Notes: generated by a model not told the origin, from the letters alone. DNA of 60,103 bases from Sabulicella rubraurantiaca (GCF_017355885.1 NZ_JAFEUU010000019.1:1-60103), one strand, 5' to 3'. Positions 16,674-25,767 are shown, numbered from the stretch's first letter. A program made the numbers and translations.

Positions 16674-17357
16674 ATGAAGAAGCTAGCTCTACTGGCCACG
16701 ACCGCCGCCTTTGTCGGCCTGAGTGCCCTGGCCCAAGCGGCGCCGACGACCATCATCACCTTCGCCCAGAACGCGACGACCAACACCATCACCGCCACCG
16801 CCAGCGGTGGCACCTCGACGACCCTGAGCGGATCGGACGTGGCGATCACGGTTTCCGGCTATTCGGACAGCGTGCCGACGCCCTTCACCGCCTTCCTGAA
16901 CCTCAACGCGACCAGCTCGGGTTCCGCGTCTCTGGTCGCTGGAACTGACGTCTTCCAGCCCTTTGACGGCACCTTCACCATCACCTCGGGCGCGGGCGGC
17001 ACTGGTACCAACTACCTGTCGGGCAGCTTCTCCGACATCGCCCTGGCCGGCTCGCGCGTCGCCGGTCCCGCCGGCGGCTTCCAGGCCAGCCTGATCGCGA
17101 CCGATCCGCCGGGCTCGGTGAGCTTCACCTCGGACAACATCCCGGCCTCCAAGCTCCAGGATCCGTCCGCGATCGGCTTCACCTTCACGGCACTCACCCA
17201 GGCGCTCAACATCTGCGGCTCGACCATCTGCAGCTTCACAGCAAGTGTCAGCGGCAATGGCAGCGCCTCGCAGGCCGTGCCGGCTCCGGCTGGCTTGGCC
17301 TTCCTCGGCATTGGCCTGCTCGGCCTCGCGGCTGTTCGCCGCAAGGTCGCGGTCTAA
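16674..17357 (+). CDS. PEP-CTERM sorting domain protein
   Basis: The 227-residue protein has a Sec signal (MKKLALLATTAAFVGLSALAQA), a Thr/Ser/Gly-rich body, one CxxxxC pair (NICGSTICSF), and a classical C-terminal sorting signal (AVPAPAG, then AFLGIGLLGLAAV, then RRKVAV). It is expected to be processed by an exosortase and displayed or released with exopolysaccharide. It resembles the gene at 13964 in tail and length but not in the body. Its sigma-54 promoter lies at 16554-16568 and its terminator at 17395-17427, so it is a single-gene unit. Confidence 0.92.
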   Translation: MKKLALLATTAAFVGLSALAQAAPTTIITFAQNATTNTITATASGGTSTTLSGSDVAITVSGYSDSVPTPFTAFLNLNATSSGSASLVAGTDVFQPFDGTFTITSGAGGTGTNYLSGSFSDIALAGSRVAGPAGGFQASLIATDPPGSVSFTSDNIPASKLQDPSAIGFTFTALTQALNICGSTICSFTASVSGNGSASQAVPAPAGLAFLGIGLLGLAAVRRKVAV

Positions 17358-17394
17358 AGACACTCTGCTTCCTCTACCGGCATGAACTAGGGAC

Positions 17395-17427
17395 GGCCCT
17401 GGCTTTCACGAGCCGGGGCCGCTTTTT
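17395..17427 (+). terminator. Rho-independent terminator after the PEP-CTERM gene
   Basis: The stem GGCCCTGGCT / AGCCGGGGCC (one wobble pair) has a 6-base loop and is followed by GCTTTTT. It lies about 38 bases after the stop codon. Confidence 0.85.
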
Positions 17428-17649
17428 CTCGTGAAGCCCGCGGCCAGTAAGCCAGTGGCGCGGCGGAAGGCCTAGAGTTGATCGAAGAGGTGGCCCGAGG
17501 GTGGGTGGGAGGCACCACCAGCGCCTGCGCTGGATCCGTCAGTGTCGCCATCATGATGGGCAACCAAACGCCCGCCCCGGCCACGCGGAAGGGAAGCAAG
17601 TCGATAGCTACCAGAAAGCGGCCCAAGAAGCGGGGCTGAGAGGGCAGGG

Positions 17650-18294
17650 ATGTGCAATCTCTACAGCATGAGCAGCAATCAGCGGGCCCTGGTCGATCTG
17701 ATGCGGGTGAGCCGCGACCGCACCGGAAACCTACCGTCGCTGCCGGCCATCTTCCCGGACAGCATGGCGCCCGTGGTGCGGCAGGCGAAGGACGGAGAGC
17801 GCGAGATGACGATGATGCGCTGGGGCATGCCTGGGCCAACCCAATATGGCGGTCAGCCGGTCACCAACATCCGCAACACGGCCAGTCCGCACTGGCGCCG
17901 CTGGCTCGGGCCGGCGCATCGCTGCCTGGTGCCGGTCACCTCCTTTGCTGAGTGGGAGGACACCAAGCCCAAGAAGACGCCTGTCTGGTTCGCCCTCTCC
18001 GAGGAGCGGCCTCCCTTTGCGTTCGCCGGGATCTGGACGAGTTGGAAGGGCACTCGGGGGCCGAAGTCCAATCCCGTGGAGGGCGAGCACGAGGTGTATG
18101 GCTTCCTGACCTGCGACCCCAACAACGTCGTTGGCCCGATCCATCCCAAGGCCATGCCGGTGCTGCTCACCAAGCCGGAGGAGATGGAGACTTGGCTGGA
18201 AGCGCCATGGGAGACGGCCCGGGAACTGCAGCGGCCGCTGCCGGATCCGGAGATGATGATCGTCTCAAAGGGCAATCGAACGGACCCGGCATAA
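17650..18294 (+). CDS. SOS response-associated peptidase (SRAP/YedK/HMCES family)
   Basis: The 214-residue protein carries the SRAP catalytic set: Cys2 directly after the initiator Met (MCNLYS), the NIRNT motif (residues 73-77), Glu101 in SFAEWE, and His165 in HPKAMPVLL. The exposed Cys2 forms a thiazolidine cross-link with abasic sites in single-stranded DNA, which protects stalled forks. The start is fixed by Cys2. A stretch matching the replicon iterons (17721-17738) falls in codons for the conserved NLPSLP motif and is therefore coincidental. No LexA box is evident. Confidence 0.93.
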   Translation: MCNLYSMSSNQRALVDLMRVSRDRTGNLPSLPAIFPDSMAPVVRQAKDGEREMTMMRWGMPGPTQYGGQPVTNIRNTASPHWRRWLGPAHRCLVPVTSFAEWEDTKPKKTPVWFALSEERPPFAFAGIWTSWKGTRGPKSNPVEGEHEVYGFLTCDPNNVVGPIHPKAMPVLLTKPEEMETWLEAPWETARELQRPLPDPEMMIVSKGNRTDPA

Positions 18295-18370
18295 CCCATG
18301 AGATGCTATCTCTACGAGTGCCCCGCGACGCTGCCGCCAGAGGGGCGGCGGCTTTAGGCAAGTTCCGCCA

Positions 18371-18670
18371 TCATGCCCATGTTCCAGGATGCGCTTTCGA
18401 GTTGGCGGCGCAGCAGCCGATGTGATCCATCTCATTGCGGCGCTGGTAGCGCTCGGAGTCTTTCGCGGCCTTTTCTTCCGCAGACTTCTTGGCTGCCTCC
18501 AGGCTGCGGTGCTGACTCACTCGGACCACCCGTGCCCCCGCCTTCAGGTCGAGCCGTTGGACGGCGGCCTCGCAGTCTTCCCGGGAGCCATAGACGTAAT
18601 CGCCTTCATTGGCGAAGCCGCGGGGGCTCAACCAGTAGCAGCAGTAGGGGTGAGCCGCTTTCGTCGCCAT
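18371..18670 (-). CDS. Small hypothetical protein with Cys-rich N-terminus
   Basis: The 99-residue protein starts MATKAAHPYCCYWLSPRG at 18670 behind AAAGGAC. It has a basic, Glu/Lys/Ala-rich helical centre (residues 55-80) that may form a coiled coil, and a second cysteine pair near the end (GCCAANSK). No family is recognised. The frame is open further upstream, but the ATG with its ribosome-binding site is a better start. Confidence 0.5.
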   Translation of the reverse strand: MATKAAHPYCCYWLSPRGFANEGDYVYGSREDCEAAVQRLDLKAGARVVRVSQHRSLEAAKKSAEEKAAKDSERYQRRNEMDHIGCCAANSKAHPGTWA

Positions 18671-19016
18671 TGAGGTGTCCTTTTCAGCTCTCGCCTGTGC
18701 GACAGCGCCACGCAGGTCTCCGACCTGTGTTGGTAGGGGCAAGGCCCGTGATGTCCGGATAAAGATTCCCCAAGCGAATGGGCCACACGGGTTCGCCAAG
18801 CACCCAGCCACACAAAATCGCATTCTACTGGTCGCATCATCTCAAACCTGCGATCAACAGCTCGGCTTCACAGCTCCCTTTCATCGCAGTGGCGGTCGTC
18901 ACGCCACTCCTACTGGCTCAGCTTGGCTCGGGCTCGCCTGCCCAGAAGATCACCATGGGACCCTCATCAATCGGTCATGTGGGCCTAGGACGGTGAAATC
19001 GGCGCTGGAGCGCGCC
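18671..19016. other. 346-base stretch without supported gene
   Basis: I see no coding region, repeat or clear hairpin in this interval. It includes the leader of the minus-strand gene ending at 18371. Confidence 0.4.
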
Positions 19017-19211
19017 TCAGTCGCTCGCCGACCCGTCCAGCTTTGCCCTTTCATCCTCGGCGAGATCAAAGCGCTCTCCTGCCGCAGGGGCTGCTGTCTC
19101 CCGACCAGCCACGCTCCTTGCCGCACGCTTGTCTGCCTTCGCCGCAGCCTTGGTCTGCTTGGCGCGCTCGCGGTCCTTGCGTTCCATTCCGTAGTTCGGC
19201 TTCCGCATCAC
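19017..19211 (-). CDS. Small highly charged conserved protein
   Basis: The 64-residue protein begins MMRKPNYGMERKDRERAK. It is mostly Lys/Arg/Ala/Glu in its first 35 residues and more acidic at the end. A good GGGAG site precedes the tandem ATG. Short proteins with the same opening (RKPNY, then a charged helix) are common as hypothetical proteins in alphaproteobacteria, often near stress genes. Here it precedes neither of its neighbours in an operon. Function unknown. Confidence 0.6.
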   Translation of the reverse strand: MMRKPNYGMERKDRERAKQTKAAAKADKRAARSVAGRETAAPAAGERFDLAEDERAKLDGSASD

Positions 19212-19285
19212 TGCTCCCTATTAATCGGGCAAACATCCCGCCTGGATGGTCTTTGCGCACAAGGCGTTCCGCTATCCCCGCTCTC

Positions 19286-20077
19286 CTATTCAGAAGAGAT
19301 CGTCGAAGCCTCAGGTCCTCTGCGCCCCTGCACGACCTGCATCCGCACACTTTGCCCCTCGCTCAGCGCCTGCAGGCCACTCCGCTCGAGAGCGGTGGCA
19401 TGCACGAACACGTCCTTTCCGCCATCCGCTGGCGCCACGAACCCGAAGCCCTTCGCAGCATCGTACCACTTCACGGTTCCCTGCATCTCCTGAGCCTCGC
19501 CCGAAGGTGGCATCGACGGGCGTGGGTCCCTGGAGCGGGGTGGCGGACGCTCTCCGCCACGCGGTGAGGCTCCCTCGGCAACACTGAGCACCTCAGTGAC
19601 CTGCAGCCCCTTCTGGCCTGGACCGGTCCGGACCTGCAGGACGGCTCCAGGCTCGACCTGCTTGGTGCCAGCTCGCTCCAGGACGCTCGCGTGGAGGAAG
19701 GCATCGCCACCGCCGCCCGCGATCTCGACGAAGCCGAAGCCCTTCTCGGCGTTGAACCATTTGACGGTCGCCTCGCTCTCCGGGCCAAAGCCTGCGGGAG
19801 AGTAGGCTGACGCGCCGCGGCCGGCATCGCGGGGAGGTGACCATACGCCCCCAAAGCCCTCGTCCTCGGATCGGCTTCTGCCACGGGACTTGCGGTCCCT
19901 TCCTGCATCTCTCTTCAAAACCACAATCCTTCCAGCAAAACTACCATCAGGAGGGGGCTGTGCATCCCGTCGGCTTGCGTTGCGGGCCGATGGGAAAGAG
20001 GCACGACGAAACCCTCTCCGTGAACCGTCAAGCGCGCCGCCAGCCAGCGGTTGCAGCTGCGTGAAGTCGCCTCTCAA
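19286..20077 (-). CDS. Double cold-shock-domain protein
   Basis: Two cold-shock domains are visible, one around residues 102-165 (TVKWFNAEKGFGFVEI, then DAFLHASVLER) and one at the end, about 198-263 (TVKWYDAAKGFGFVAP, then DVFVHATALER). Both keep the RNP1-like KGFGFV and RNP2-like VFVHA motifs that bind single-stranded nucleic acids. The N-terminal region is basic and disordered. The outermost start is a TTG at 20077, seven bases after the ankyrin gene. A TTG near 19926 behind GGAAGG is an equally plausible start, which would remove about 50 residues. Expected role: RNA chaperone or anti-terminator. Confidence 0.85.
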   Translation of the reverse strand: MRGDFTQLQPLAGGALDGSRRGFRRASFPSARNASRRDAQPPPDGSFAGRIVVLKRDAGRDRKSRGRSRSEDEGFGGVWSPPRDAGRGASAYSPAGFGPESEATVKWFNAEKGFGFVEIAGGGGDAFLHASVLERAGTKQVEPGAVLQVRTGPGQKGLQVTEVLSVAEGASPRGGERPPPRSRDPRPSMPPSGEAQEMQGTVKWYDAAKGFGFVAPADGGKDVFVHATALERSGLQALSEGQSVRMQVVQGRRGPEASTISSE

Positions 20078-20083
20078 GTGGCC

Positions 20084-20392
20084 TCACCATATGGTCTGCT
20101 CTTGATCCAAAATTCGATCGAGCCGCGCGGCCAAGTGGGTGTGACCTGCCATGCGCGCATAATCAGCGGCACTGCGGCCCTGTGCGTCACGACGCGACGG
20201 GTTAGAACCCCGCTCCAGCAGAAGCTCAACCACTGCCTGATGCCCGGCGGAGGCCGCAACCATCAACGGCGTCACGCCTTCCGGGCCATCAAACGCCGCC
20301 GGATCGCCCGCTGCCGGCAGAAGCTTCCCCAGCAGCGCAACGTCGCCGGACGCTGCCGCCGCAAGTAGATCGGCTTCCCTGGACCTCGCCAT
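20084..20392 (-). CDS. Ankyrin repeat protein
   Basis: The 102-residue protein starts MARSREADLL behind GGAGAGGAGC. It consists of about three ankyrin repeats (ADLLAAAASGDVALLGKLL, then GVTPLMVAASAGHQAVVELL, then GRSAADYARMAGHTHLAARL), so it is a small protein-protein interaction scaffold. It lies immediately upstream of the cold-shock gene on the same strand and is probably cotranscribed with it. Confidence 0.8.
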   Translation of the reverse strand: MARSREADLLAAAASGDVALLGKLLPAAGDPAAFDGPEGVTPLMVAASAGHQAVVELLLERGSNPSRRDAQGRSAADYARMAGHTHLAARLDRILDQEQTIW

Positions 20393-20822
20393 TTCGCCTG
20401 CTCCTCTCCAGTATCCACATTCCCACATCGGAAGAGTCACATGCGGGTTATATCAACTTGAGCGACCGCAATCAGGTTGGCTTCTCGTGGTGCGTGGGTG
20501 CAGCTCCTTAGCGCTTATCCGGCACTCACGAGACACGGGTTGGCTCCTTGCCAGGCCAGCTCAGGCGTTCACTCCAAACGAGTTCCATATCCGCGTTTCG
20601 ATCGCTGCACTGCAGCCCCTTTCGAAGCGCTCATCAAAGCAAGTTCGCCACGGTGAACATCAGCTGTGTTCACCTCCCGTACGTTCCTTGGAAAGCCTCT
20701 GAGAGGATACCGACGCCGAGGGGAAGGTCTTTCGTGGAAGGCCCCCAGCAGGCCGCCCTCCTCGGCGCCACATAGGCCCTACTTGGGTCAGGCGCAGCTT
20801 GCGAGGTGCGTCCCGCTTGGGG
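20393..20822. other. 430-base stretch without supported gene
   Basis: No coding region is convincing on either strand. The left end provides the promoter region of the ankyrin/cold-shock unit and the right end the 3' side of the transporter gene. I see no strong hairpin. Confidence 0.4.
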
Positions 20823-22379
20823 TCATGGCGCCGCCTGCGATCGCTCTGTCGCCTCTAGGGGCGGAGTTGAAGCGTTGGGCCGCCCAGCGCCAGGCTGGAT
20901 CCAGCGGCCGAGCAGCGCGATTGCGCCAAGTGCGAGCACGAGGCCCACTATGGTTGCCGCAATCACCAACTCGGGCAGCGCGCCATAGTCGCCGCGCTCC
21001 ACCGGAAACGCCATGTTCAGGCCGCGCGAGATCACGTTACCCGCCTGCAGCGCGAGATTCATGAGCGAGGCCACCAGCGCAAACCAAGTCGCCTGCCGGC
21101 CCGGCGGCGCGTGGACCGCAATCAGCGTCAGCATAGGAATCATGCCGAGCTGCGCGAGAGGCGCGGAAAGGGCGGTATCCACCAAGCCAATGGTGCGCGC
21201 GCCGAAGCCGAGATGTGCCGCCGTCCACTCATGCAGGCCGAACAGCATGCCGATCGTCGGCAGGGACATCACCGCGCCGAGCACCGCCAGCCAACCCAGC
21301 ACGCGCCCCAGTGACGCACGCACGATCCACCCACCGAGAATGAGGGAGCCCGCAATCGCGAGCCCGGTGCCGATCTGCGCAAGGACACCAAAGAAGCCCT
21401 GGTCGTAGCCGAGCACGTCGATCTGCCACCATTGCAGACCCGGGCCGGGCGGAGGGGCAGCGCGGAAGGCGAAGATCACCACGGCTGCCGCCGCCATCGC
21501 CAGCTGGGTTCGCGCCGGAACGCCCGCCATGGTCCGCCGCAGCAGCCAGGCAATGACGCCGAGCGAGACCGCCAGCCCGATCTCCGGTGCGAAGGGCGGA
21601 TCGAGGAGGCCGAGCGCAAGAAGCATCCCCGCGAAACCTGCTCCGCCGCCGAGGATGCGTGGATCGGGCCGCTCCCGCGCATCTGCGTGCTGCGGCGCCT
21701 TCTCCTCGCGCAACAAAAGTGCCCCGAAAATTGACAAGAGCGGCACCGTGGCGCCGAGGAGAAAGACCGTTGCGACCGGCAGATGCTGCGCCGCCCATCC
21801 GCCAAGTCCTGCTACCGCGAACGCTCCACCCATCAGCGCGACGCGGCCGAGAACCTGAACCTCTCCAAGTTCAGCTTGCACAACCGCCGGGTCTCGTGGT
21901 GTGCCGTCGGGTGCGGTACGGTCGACCACCTCTGTCGTCAGTGCATCCGCCACACAATCCTGAACGACAAGGCCAAGCACCGCGAACAAGGAAGCCGCGA
22001 CATAGACCGCCTCGGTCGTGAAGGGGCCGGTCATCCGAGCGGCCGCCGCCGCGAGAGCCAAGTAGGCCGCTGCCTGGGCCAAGGCGCCGAGCAGGATGTA
22101 GGTGCGCCTGCGGGAACCGAAGATCGGGACCGTGTCGACCAAGTGCCCGAAGACCATCTTCAAGGTCCAGGGCACGGTCATCCAAGCCGCGAGCGCCAGC
22201 AGCGCCTGCGGGGAGAGGCCAAGGCTCTCGCGCACCCAGAAGGTCTCCGCGATCGCGGCGAAGCCGCTGGCGCCTGCGGCGGCATAGATCAACAGCGGTG
22301 GAAGGGTGCGTCGGCTGACGCGGCGCAAGGGCGTCAGCAAGCCTCTCTTCCTCTCCTTTGGCTGAGGTTCTGCCGTCAT
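20823..22379 (-). CDS. Folate-biopterin transporter (FBT/BT1)-like MFS protein
   Basis: The 518-residue protein has about 12-14 hydrophobic helices. The segment WVRESLGLSPQALLALAAWM followed by TLKMVFGHLVDTVPIFGSRR is characteristic of the folate-biopterin transporter branch (BT1-like), including the DTVP/GSRRR loop after the second helix pair. Members move pteridines or related compounds across the inner membrane. The ATG at 22379 opens a charged N-terminus (MTAEPQPKERKRG). It is a single gene with no pterin-pathway gene nearby, so its substrate is unclear. Confidence 0.8.
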   Translation of the reverse strand: MTAEPQPKERKRGLLTPLRRVSRRTLPPLLIYAAAGASGFAAIAETFWVRESLGLSPQALLALAAWMTVPWTLKMVFGHLVDTVPIFGSRRRTYILLGALAQAAAYLALAAAAARMTGPFTTEAVYVAASLFAVLGLVVQDCVADALTTEVVDRTAPDGTPRDPAVVQAELGEVQVLGRVALMGGAFAVAGLGGWAAQHLPVATVFLLGATVPLLSIFGALLLREEKAPQHADARERPDPRILGGGAGFAGMLLALGLLDPPFAPEIGLAVSLGVIAWLLRRTMAGVPARTQLAMAAAAVVIFAFRAAPPPGPGLQWWQIDVLGYDQGFFGVLAQIGTGLAIAGSLILGGWIVRASLGRVLGWLAVLGAVMSLPTIGMLFGLHEWTAAHLGFGARTIGLVDTALSAPLAQLGMIPMLTLIAVHAPPGRQATWFALVASLMNLALQAGNVISRGLNMAFPVERGDYGALPELVIAATIVGLVLALGAIALLGRWIQPGAGRPNASTPPLEATERSQAAP

Positions 22380-22576
22380 CGCCTTGTGGGCCCATGGAGC
22401 AGCATCAGGGCGCGGCAGCCCGCGCTGGCCAGGCGGCCACTATCTGCACGCACTGCCGTATGGCGACGATCTTGCTGGCCGTCTCCAGAGCCTGTGAACC
22501 AGAGGTGGAGGACGTGTCTGCCCAAAACATCTGTCCGAATAGAAAGCAGGAGGCCAATCTCATGTGCGAACGAAGT

Positions 22577-22972
22577 TCAGAAGCTTGTAGGCGCTTTGGC
22601 GTCCTCGAAGTGCGGCACTGCGGGGCGCTTTCCCCGCTCAGCGGTCTCCGCCAGGTTTCGGAGGGCGCCCGCCACCGCCTGCAATGATGCTGCTTTGCGC
22701 TCCAGGCGCTCTACCTCAGCACGTGCACGTTCCTGCACGGCGTCCGGGTCGTTGTCTACATCCCGCCAGAGCCCAAGCATTTCCCTCACTTCGGGGAGCG
22801 GCACGGCAAGTTCACGGGCATGCCGGATGAAGCGGAGCATCGACACGGTTCTCTCGCTGTAGCTCCTATAGTTGTTGGGCTGCCGCTCGGATTGAACCAG
22901 ACCAAGCGCCTCGTAGTGCCGGATCATCTTCCTGGTAACGGCGGCACTCGCCGCCGCTTGGCCGATGTTCAT
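22577..22972 (-). CDS. MerR family transcriptional regulator (copy 2)
   Basis: The 131-residue protein starts MNIGQAAASAAVTRKMIRHYEAL. The region from IRHYEALGLV to FIRHARELA is virtually identical to copy 1 at 15663-16052 in protein and nearly so in DNA, which implies recent duplication or gene conversion. The effector-side helix differs more. Metal-binding cysteines are absent here too. It diverges from the sigma-54-preceded glycoside hydrolase gene at 23488, mirroring the arrangement of copy 1. The frame extends to 23113, but the ATG at 22972 begins the domain. Confidence 0.88.
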   Translation of the reverse strand: MNIGQAAASAAVTRKMIRHYEALGLVQSERQPNNYRSYSERTVSMLRFIRHARELAVPLPEVREMLGLWRDVDNDPDAVQERARAEVERLERKAASLQAVAGALRNLAETAERGKRPAVPHFEDAKAPTSF

Positions 22973-23487
22973 GCCACGCCGCCTCCTCGTTGAGTCTTGC
23001 TGCGCCTCTCGGAGCGGAAGGTCTGCTGAACCCTCTGGGAACGGCAAGCGAGAAGGGGGGTGAAAAGTTGCCAAGTCGCAGTGTAATCCCCGCGTTTGGG
23101 CGAGCTGACCCAAAGCGTCGCGTCACTCGAATTTCGCCGAAGCCTTGGATGTGTTTCGGTCTTGCTCGCGTCGCAAACGTCCAGTCGGGCTTGCCTGTGA
23201 TGGCCAGACGAAGCCCCGCTCGAAGCAAGCCCAAAGCTTCTGAGGCTATGAATTGACCCTCGGCCTCGAGCCGCCGGCTGTGCCGGTGAATTGCGCGCTG
23301 CCGCCGTAGTCCTGCCGCATGCTTTCGCACACGAGCGGGCGCAGATCTCCCCAAGAGCGGCAATCTGCATGCGTCGGAAAACTTTACCAATCTCATAATA
23401 GGGAGACTATATTTCTGATATTATTATAGAATTTTACTGGCACGCTGCTTGCGAAGCTTTGACGCCACAAAAAAGAGGCGCGAAGCG
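22973..23487. other. 515-base divergent intergenic region between merR copy 2 and the glycoside hydrolase gene
   Basis: No gene is supported. The last 100 bases are strikingly AT-rich for this genome (TATTTCTGATATTATTATAG at about 23409) and lead into the sigma-54 promoter at 23438-23452. Confidence 0.6.
23438..23452 (+). promoter_or_regulatory. Sigma-54 (-24/-12) promoter of the glycoside hydrolase gene
   Basis: TGGCACG-CTGC-TTGC is an exact match to the conserved part of the sigma-54 consensus. The ATG follows 35 bases downstream, so the leader is very short. Confidence 0.88.
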
Positions 23488-25443
23488 ATGTTTTCGACGA
23501 ACTCTTCCGGCGGCGCGGTGTCCTCCACCGTGCAGGATTTCCAGTCGCGGATGGGCGTGAACACGCATTTCATCTGGAAGCACTGGGGCCAGGGGCCCTA
23601 CTCCGACCCAGATCGTATCGTTGATCTGATCCGATTCACCGGCATCCAGACCGTGCGTGACGGCATGATCACGTTGCACGACCCCAAGCTGCCTTTTGCG
23701 CGGATGTACGAGGCGGGGATCAAGTGGAACTTCATCATCCCCGGGCGCGAGGAAGTCTGGACTGGCTGGGATTTCTTCTCCCTCCAGATCAAGCTCAGCC
23801 AATTCGCGGAGCAGTATCCAGGCGGCATCGCTTCGATCGAAGGCGCCAACGAGATCTGGAACTGGCCGGTGGCCTACAGGGGAGGGACTGGCCTCACGGC
23901 TGCCAAGGCGCACCAGAGCGACTGGTACCACTTCGTGAAGAGCCACCCGGCACTCAAGCACCTCCCTGTCTACGATTTTACCGACCTCACCAGCTCAGGC
24001 CTCGCTGATTACACGAACTTCCACCACTACGGCCCGATGGGCCAGCAGCCCCATCTGATCTTGAAAGATGCCTTTCGGGACTACCCGCAGATCGCCGCGA
24101 CGGGGCGGCCAATGGTGTGGACGGAGTTTGGCTGGCCAACCGGGGATCAGGTCGGTCAGAATCCGAAGGACTATCCCCCAGGTGCCCTGCTCCCCAGTGA
24201 GCCCTACCGTTCCGTCGATGAGGCCACCCAGGCACGCTTTATCCTCAACGGCTTCGCTCAAGGCTTTCGGCACGGCTTTGGCGCCACCCAGGTCTATGAG
24301 CTGGTCACGCCGTGGCCCGGAAAGGAATCCGAGGGGGTCTTCGGCAATGGCGGCCTCTTCAACAGCGACTACTCGCCCAAGCAATCCGCCCTAGCCCTCA
24401 ACCGCTTCAACGCGACCCTGCGACAGGATGACGGCGAAACCTCCCTCCATTTGAATCTGCGCTTCAGCCTCGACACCGCCGACAGCCAGGTCTTCAGCCA
24501 GGCACTCCGGAGCGATGGCAACTCCTTCAAGATCCTGCTGTGGCGCGAGCGCGATCTGTGGGACGAAGGCCTGAACGTCCCGGTCAGCCACGCCCCCAGC
24601 CGGATTGGCCTGTCGCTCTCTGGCGAGGCCGCTCTTTCGGTTGCCAATCCCTTGGCCGGCTCCAGCGCCGTCTGGGATGGCAGGGGACCTCTGTGGCTGG
24701 GCGACGACATGCTGGTGCTCGAGGTCAATGGGGTCGCCCCTGCGGCCGACGGCAGCCTCTCCCTGGCCCTAAGCGATTATGGCGCGGTCGCAGATCTGCC
24801 AGCCAGCGCTAGTCCAATGCACACAGGGAGCCTGGGCTATGACACCGCGTTGTTTCGCGGGCCGCGCAGCGAATACAGCATCACCACTCGCGACGATGGC
24901 TGGCGCGTGGTTCAGGACAGCGTCGCAGGTCGCGACGGCACCAGCCTCGTCGCTCCGGAGGTTGAATGCCTGCAGTTCGCGAACATTCCCGCCTTCCGCT
25001 TCTTCCACACCGAGGCAGGCGGTCATCTCTTCACCACCTCCGCTGTGGAAGCCGCTCATGTGAGGGAGAACTTGCGGGTCTACCGAGACGAGGGGCAGGC
25101 TTTCCTGGCGGCTGACGAGGGCTTGCCCAACGCCGTGCCGGTCTTCCGCTTCTTTCACACGGAGGCGGGCGGCCATCTTTTCACCGCCTCGGCGGCCGAA
25201 GCCGCGAGCGTGCGCACGAGCCTGCCGCATTATCGCGACGAAGGCATCGCCTTCCACATGTCCGCCACTCCAGGCGAGGGCTTGGCGCCGATCTTTCGGT
25301 TCTTTCACACCCGGGCAGGCGGGCATCTATTCACCTCGTCCGAGGTGGAAGCGGCCAATGTGCGTACCAACCTTCCTCACTATCGCGACGAAGGCATCGC
25401 CTTCTACGCGCCGACACGTATCGCTGATGATCTCTTCGGATAG
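23488..25443 (+). CDS. GH-A clan glycoside hydrolase with RTX-like linker and three DUF5648 repeats
   Basis: The 651-residue protein has a TIM-barrel hydrolase domain at about residues 15-320. The acid/base Glu122 lies in EGANEIWNW and the nucleophile Glu213 in MVWTEFGWPT, the two-glutamate arrangement of clan GH-A. A beta-sandwich-like region (about 320-445) follows, then a linker DTALFRGPRSEYSI...AGRDGTS, then three DUF5648 repeats (about 500-640; RFFHTEAGGHLFT pattern). There is no Sec signal peptide, so export through a C-terminal signal, as in type I secretion, is possible. The true start is the ATG at 23488 after AGAGGCG. It is likely an extracellular polysaccharide hydrolase. Confidence 0.85.
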   Translation: MFSTNSSGGAVSSTVQDFQSRMGVNTHFIWKHWGQGPYSDPDRIVDLIRFTGIQTVRDGMITLHDPKLPFARMYEAGIKWNFIIPGREEVWTGWDFFSLQIKLSQFAEQYPGGIASIEGANEIWNWPVAYRGGTGLTAAKAHQSDWYHFVKSHPALKHLPVYDFTDLTSSGLADYTNFHHYGPMGQQPHLILKDAFRDYPQIAATGRPMVWTEFGWPTGDQVGQNPKDYPPGALLPSEPYRSVDEATQARFILNGFAQGFRHGFGATQVYELVTPWPGKESEGVFGNGGLFNSDYSPKQSALALNRFNATLRQDDGETSLHLNLRFSLDTADSQVFSQALRSDGNSFKILLWRERDLWDEGLNVPVSHAPSRIGLSLSGEAALSVANPLAGSSAVWDGRGPLWLGDDMLVLEVNGVAPAADGSLSLALSDYGAVADLPASASPMHTGSLGYDTALFRGPRSEYSITTRDDGWRVVQDSVAGRDGTSLVAPEVECLQFANIPAFRFFHTEAGGHLFTTSAVEAAHVRENLRVYRDEGQAFLAADEGLPNAVPVFRFFHTEAGGHLFTASAAEAASVRTSLPHYRDEGIAFHMSATPGEGLAPIFRFFHTRAGGHLFTSSEVEAANVRTNLPHYRDEGIAFYAPTRIADDLFG

Positions 25444-25460
25444 GTGAGAAGGCTCTCACC
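25443..25460 (+). terminator. Hairpin after the glycoside hydrolase gene
   Basis: A 7-bp stem GGTGAGA / TCTCACC with a 4-base loop begins at the stop codon. There is no T-tract, so its strength as a terminator is uncertain. Confidence 0.4.
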
Positions 25461-25767
25461 GCAGCTTCTCTCTCAAGTCGCGATCCTATCGACTGCGGCC
25501 GCTCTCGTTACACTCAGCCTTGGAATGGTTGAGGCCTGAAGGCGTTTGCGCGGCACCCTCGGCTTCATCGCGGGCGCAGTGGTCAACGGTCCTGACCTTC
25601 GCCAGGGTGCTGGGCACCAACGTGCTAGACAAGATTGCAATCCAGGTCTGACATAGCTTCTGGACCGTGGCCGAAAGCAAGTCACATCCAGCCACCATGG
25701 CCTTCACATCAAACATCCAGATGAGAAGCCGGGGCCTCGGCATCAGGGCCAGCCGGAGGTAGCCTGA
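25444..25767. other. 324-base gap between exoenzyme genes
   Basis: Apart from the hairpin at its left edge and the GGAGGT ribosome-binding site of the next gene, I see no gene or promoter element. Confidence 0.4.

Noticed and set aside
17721-17738. An exact-looking copy of the replicon iteron (CGCACCGGAAACCTACCG)
   Set aside because: It lies inside the SRAP gene and encodes the conserved TGNLPSLP motif of that family, so the match is explained by protein sequence.
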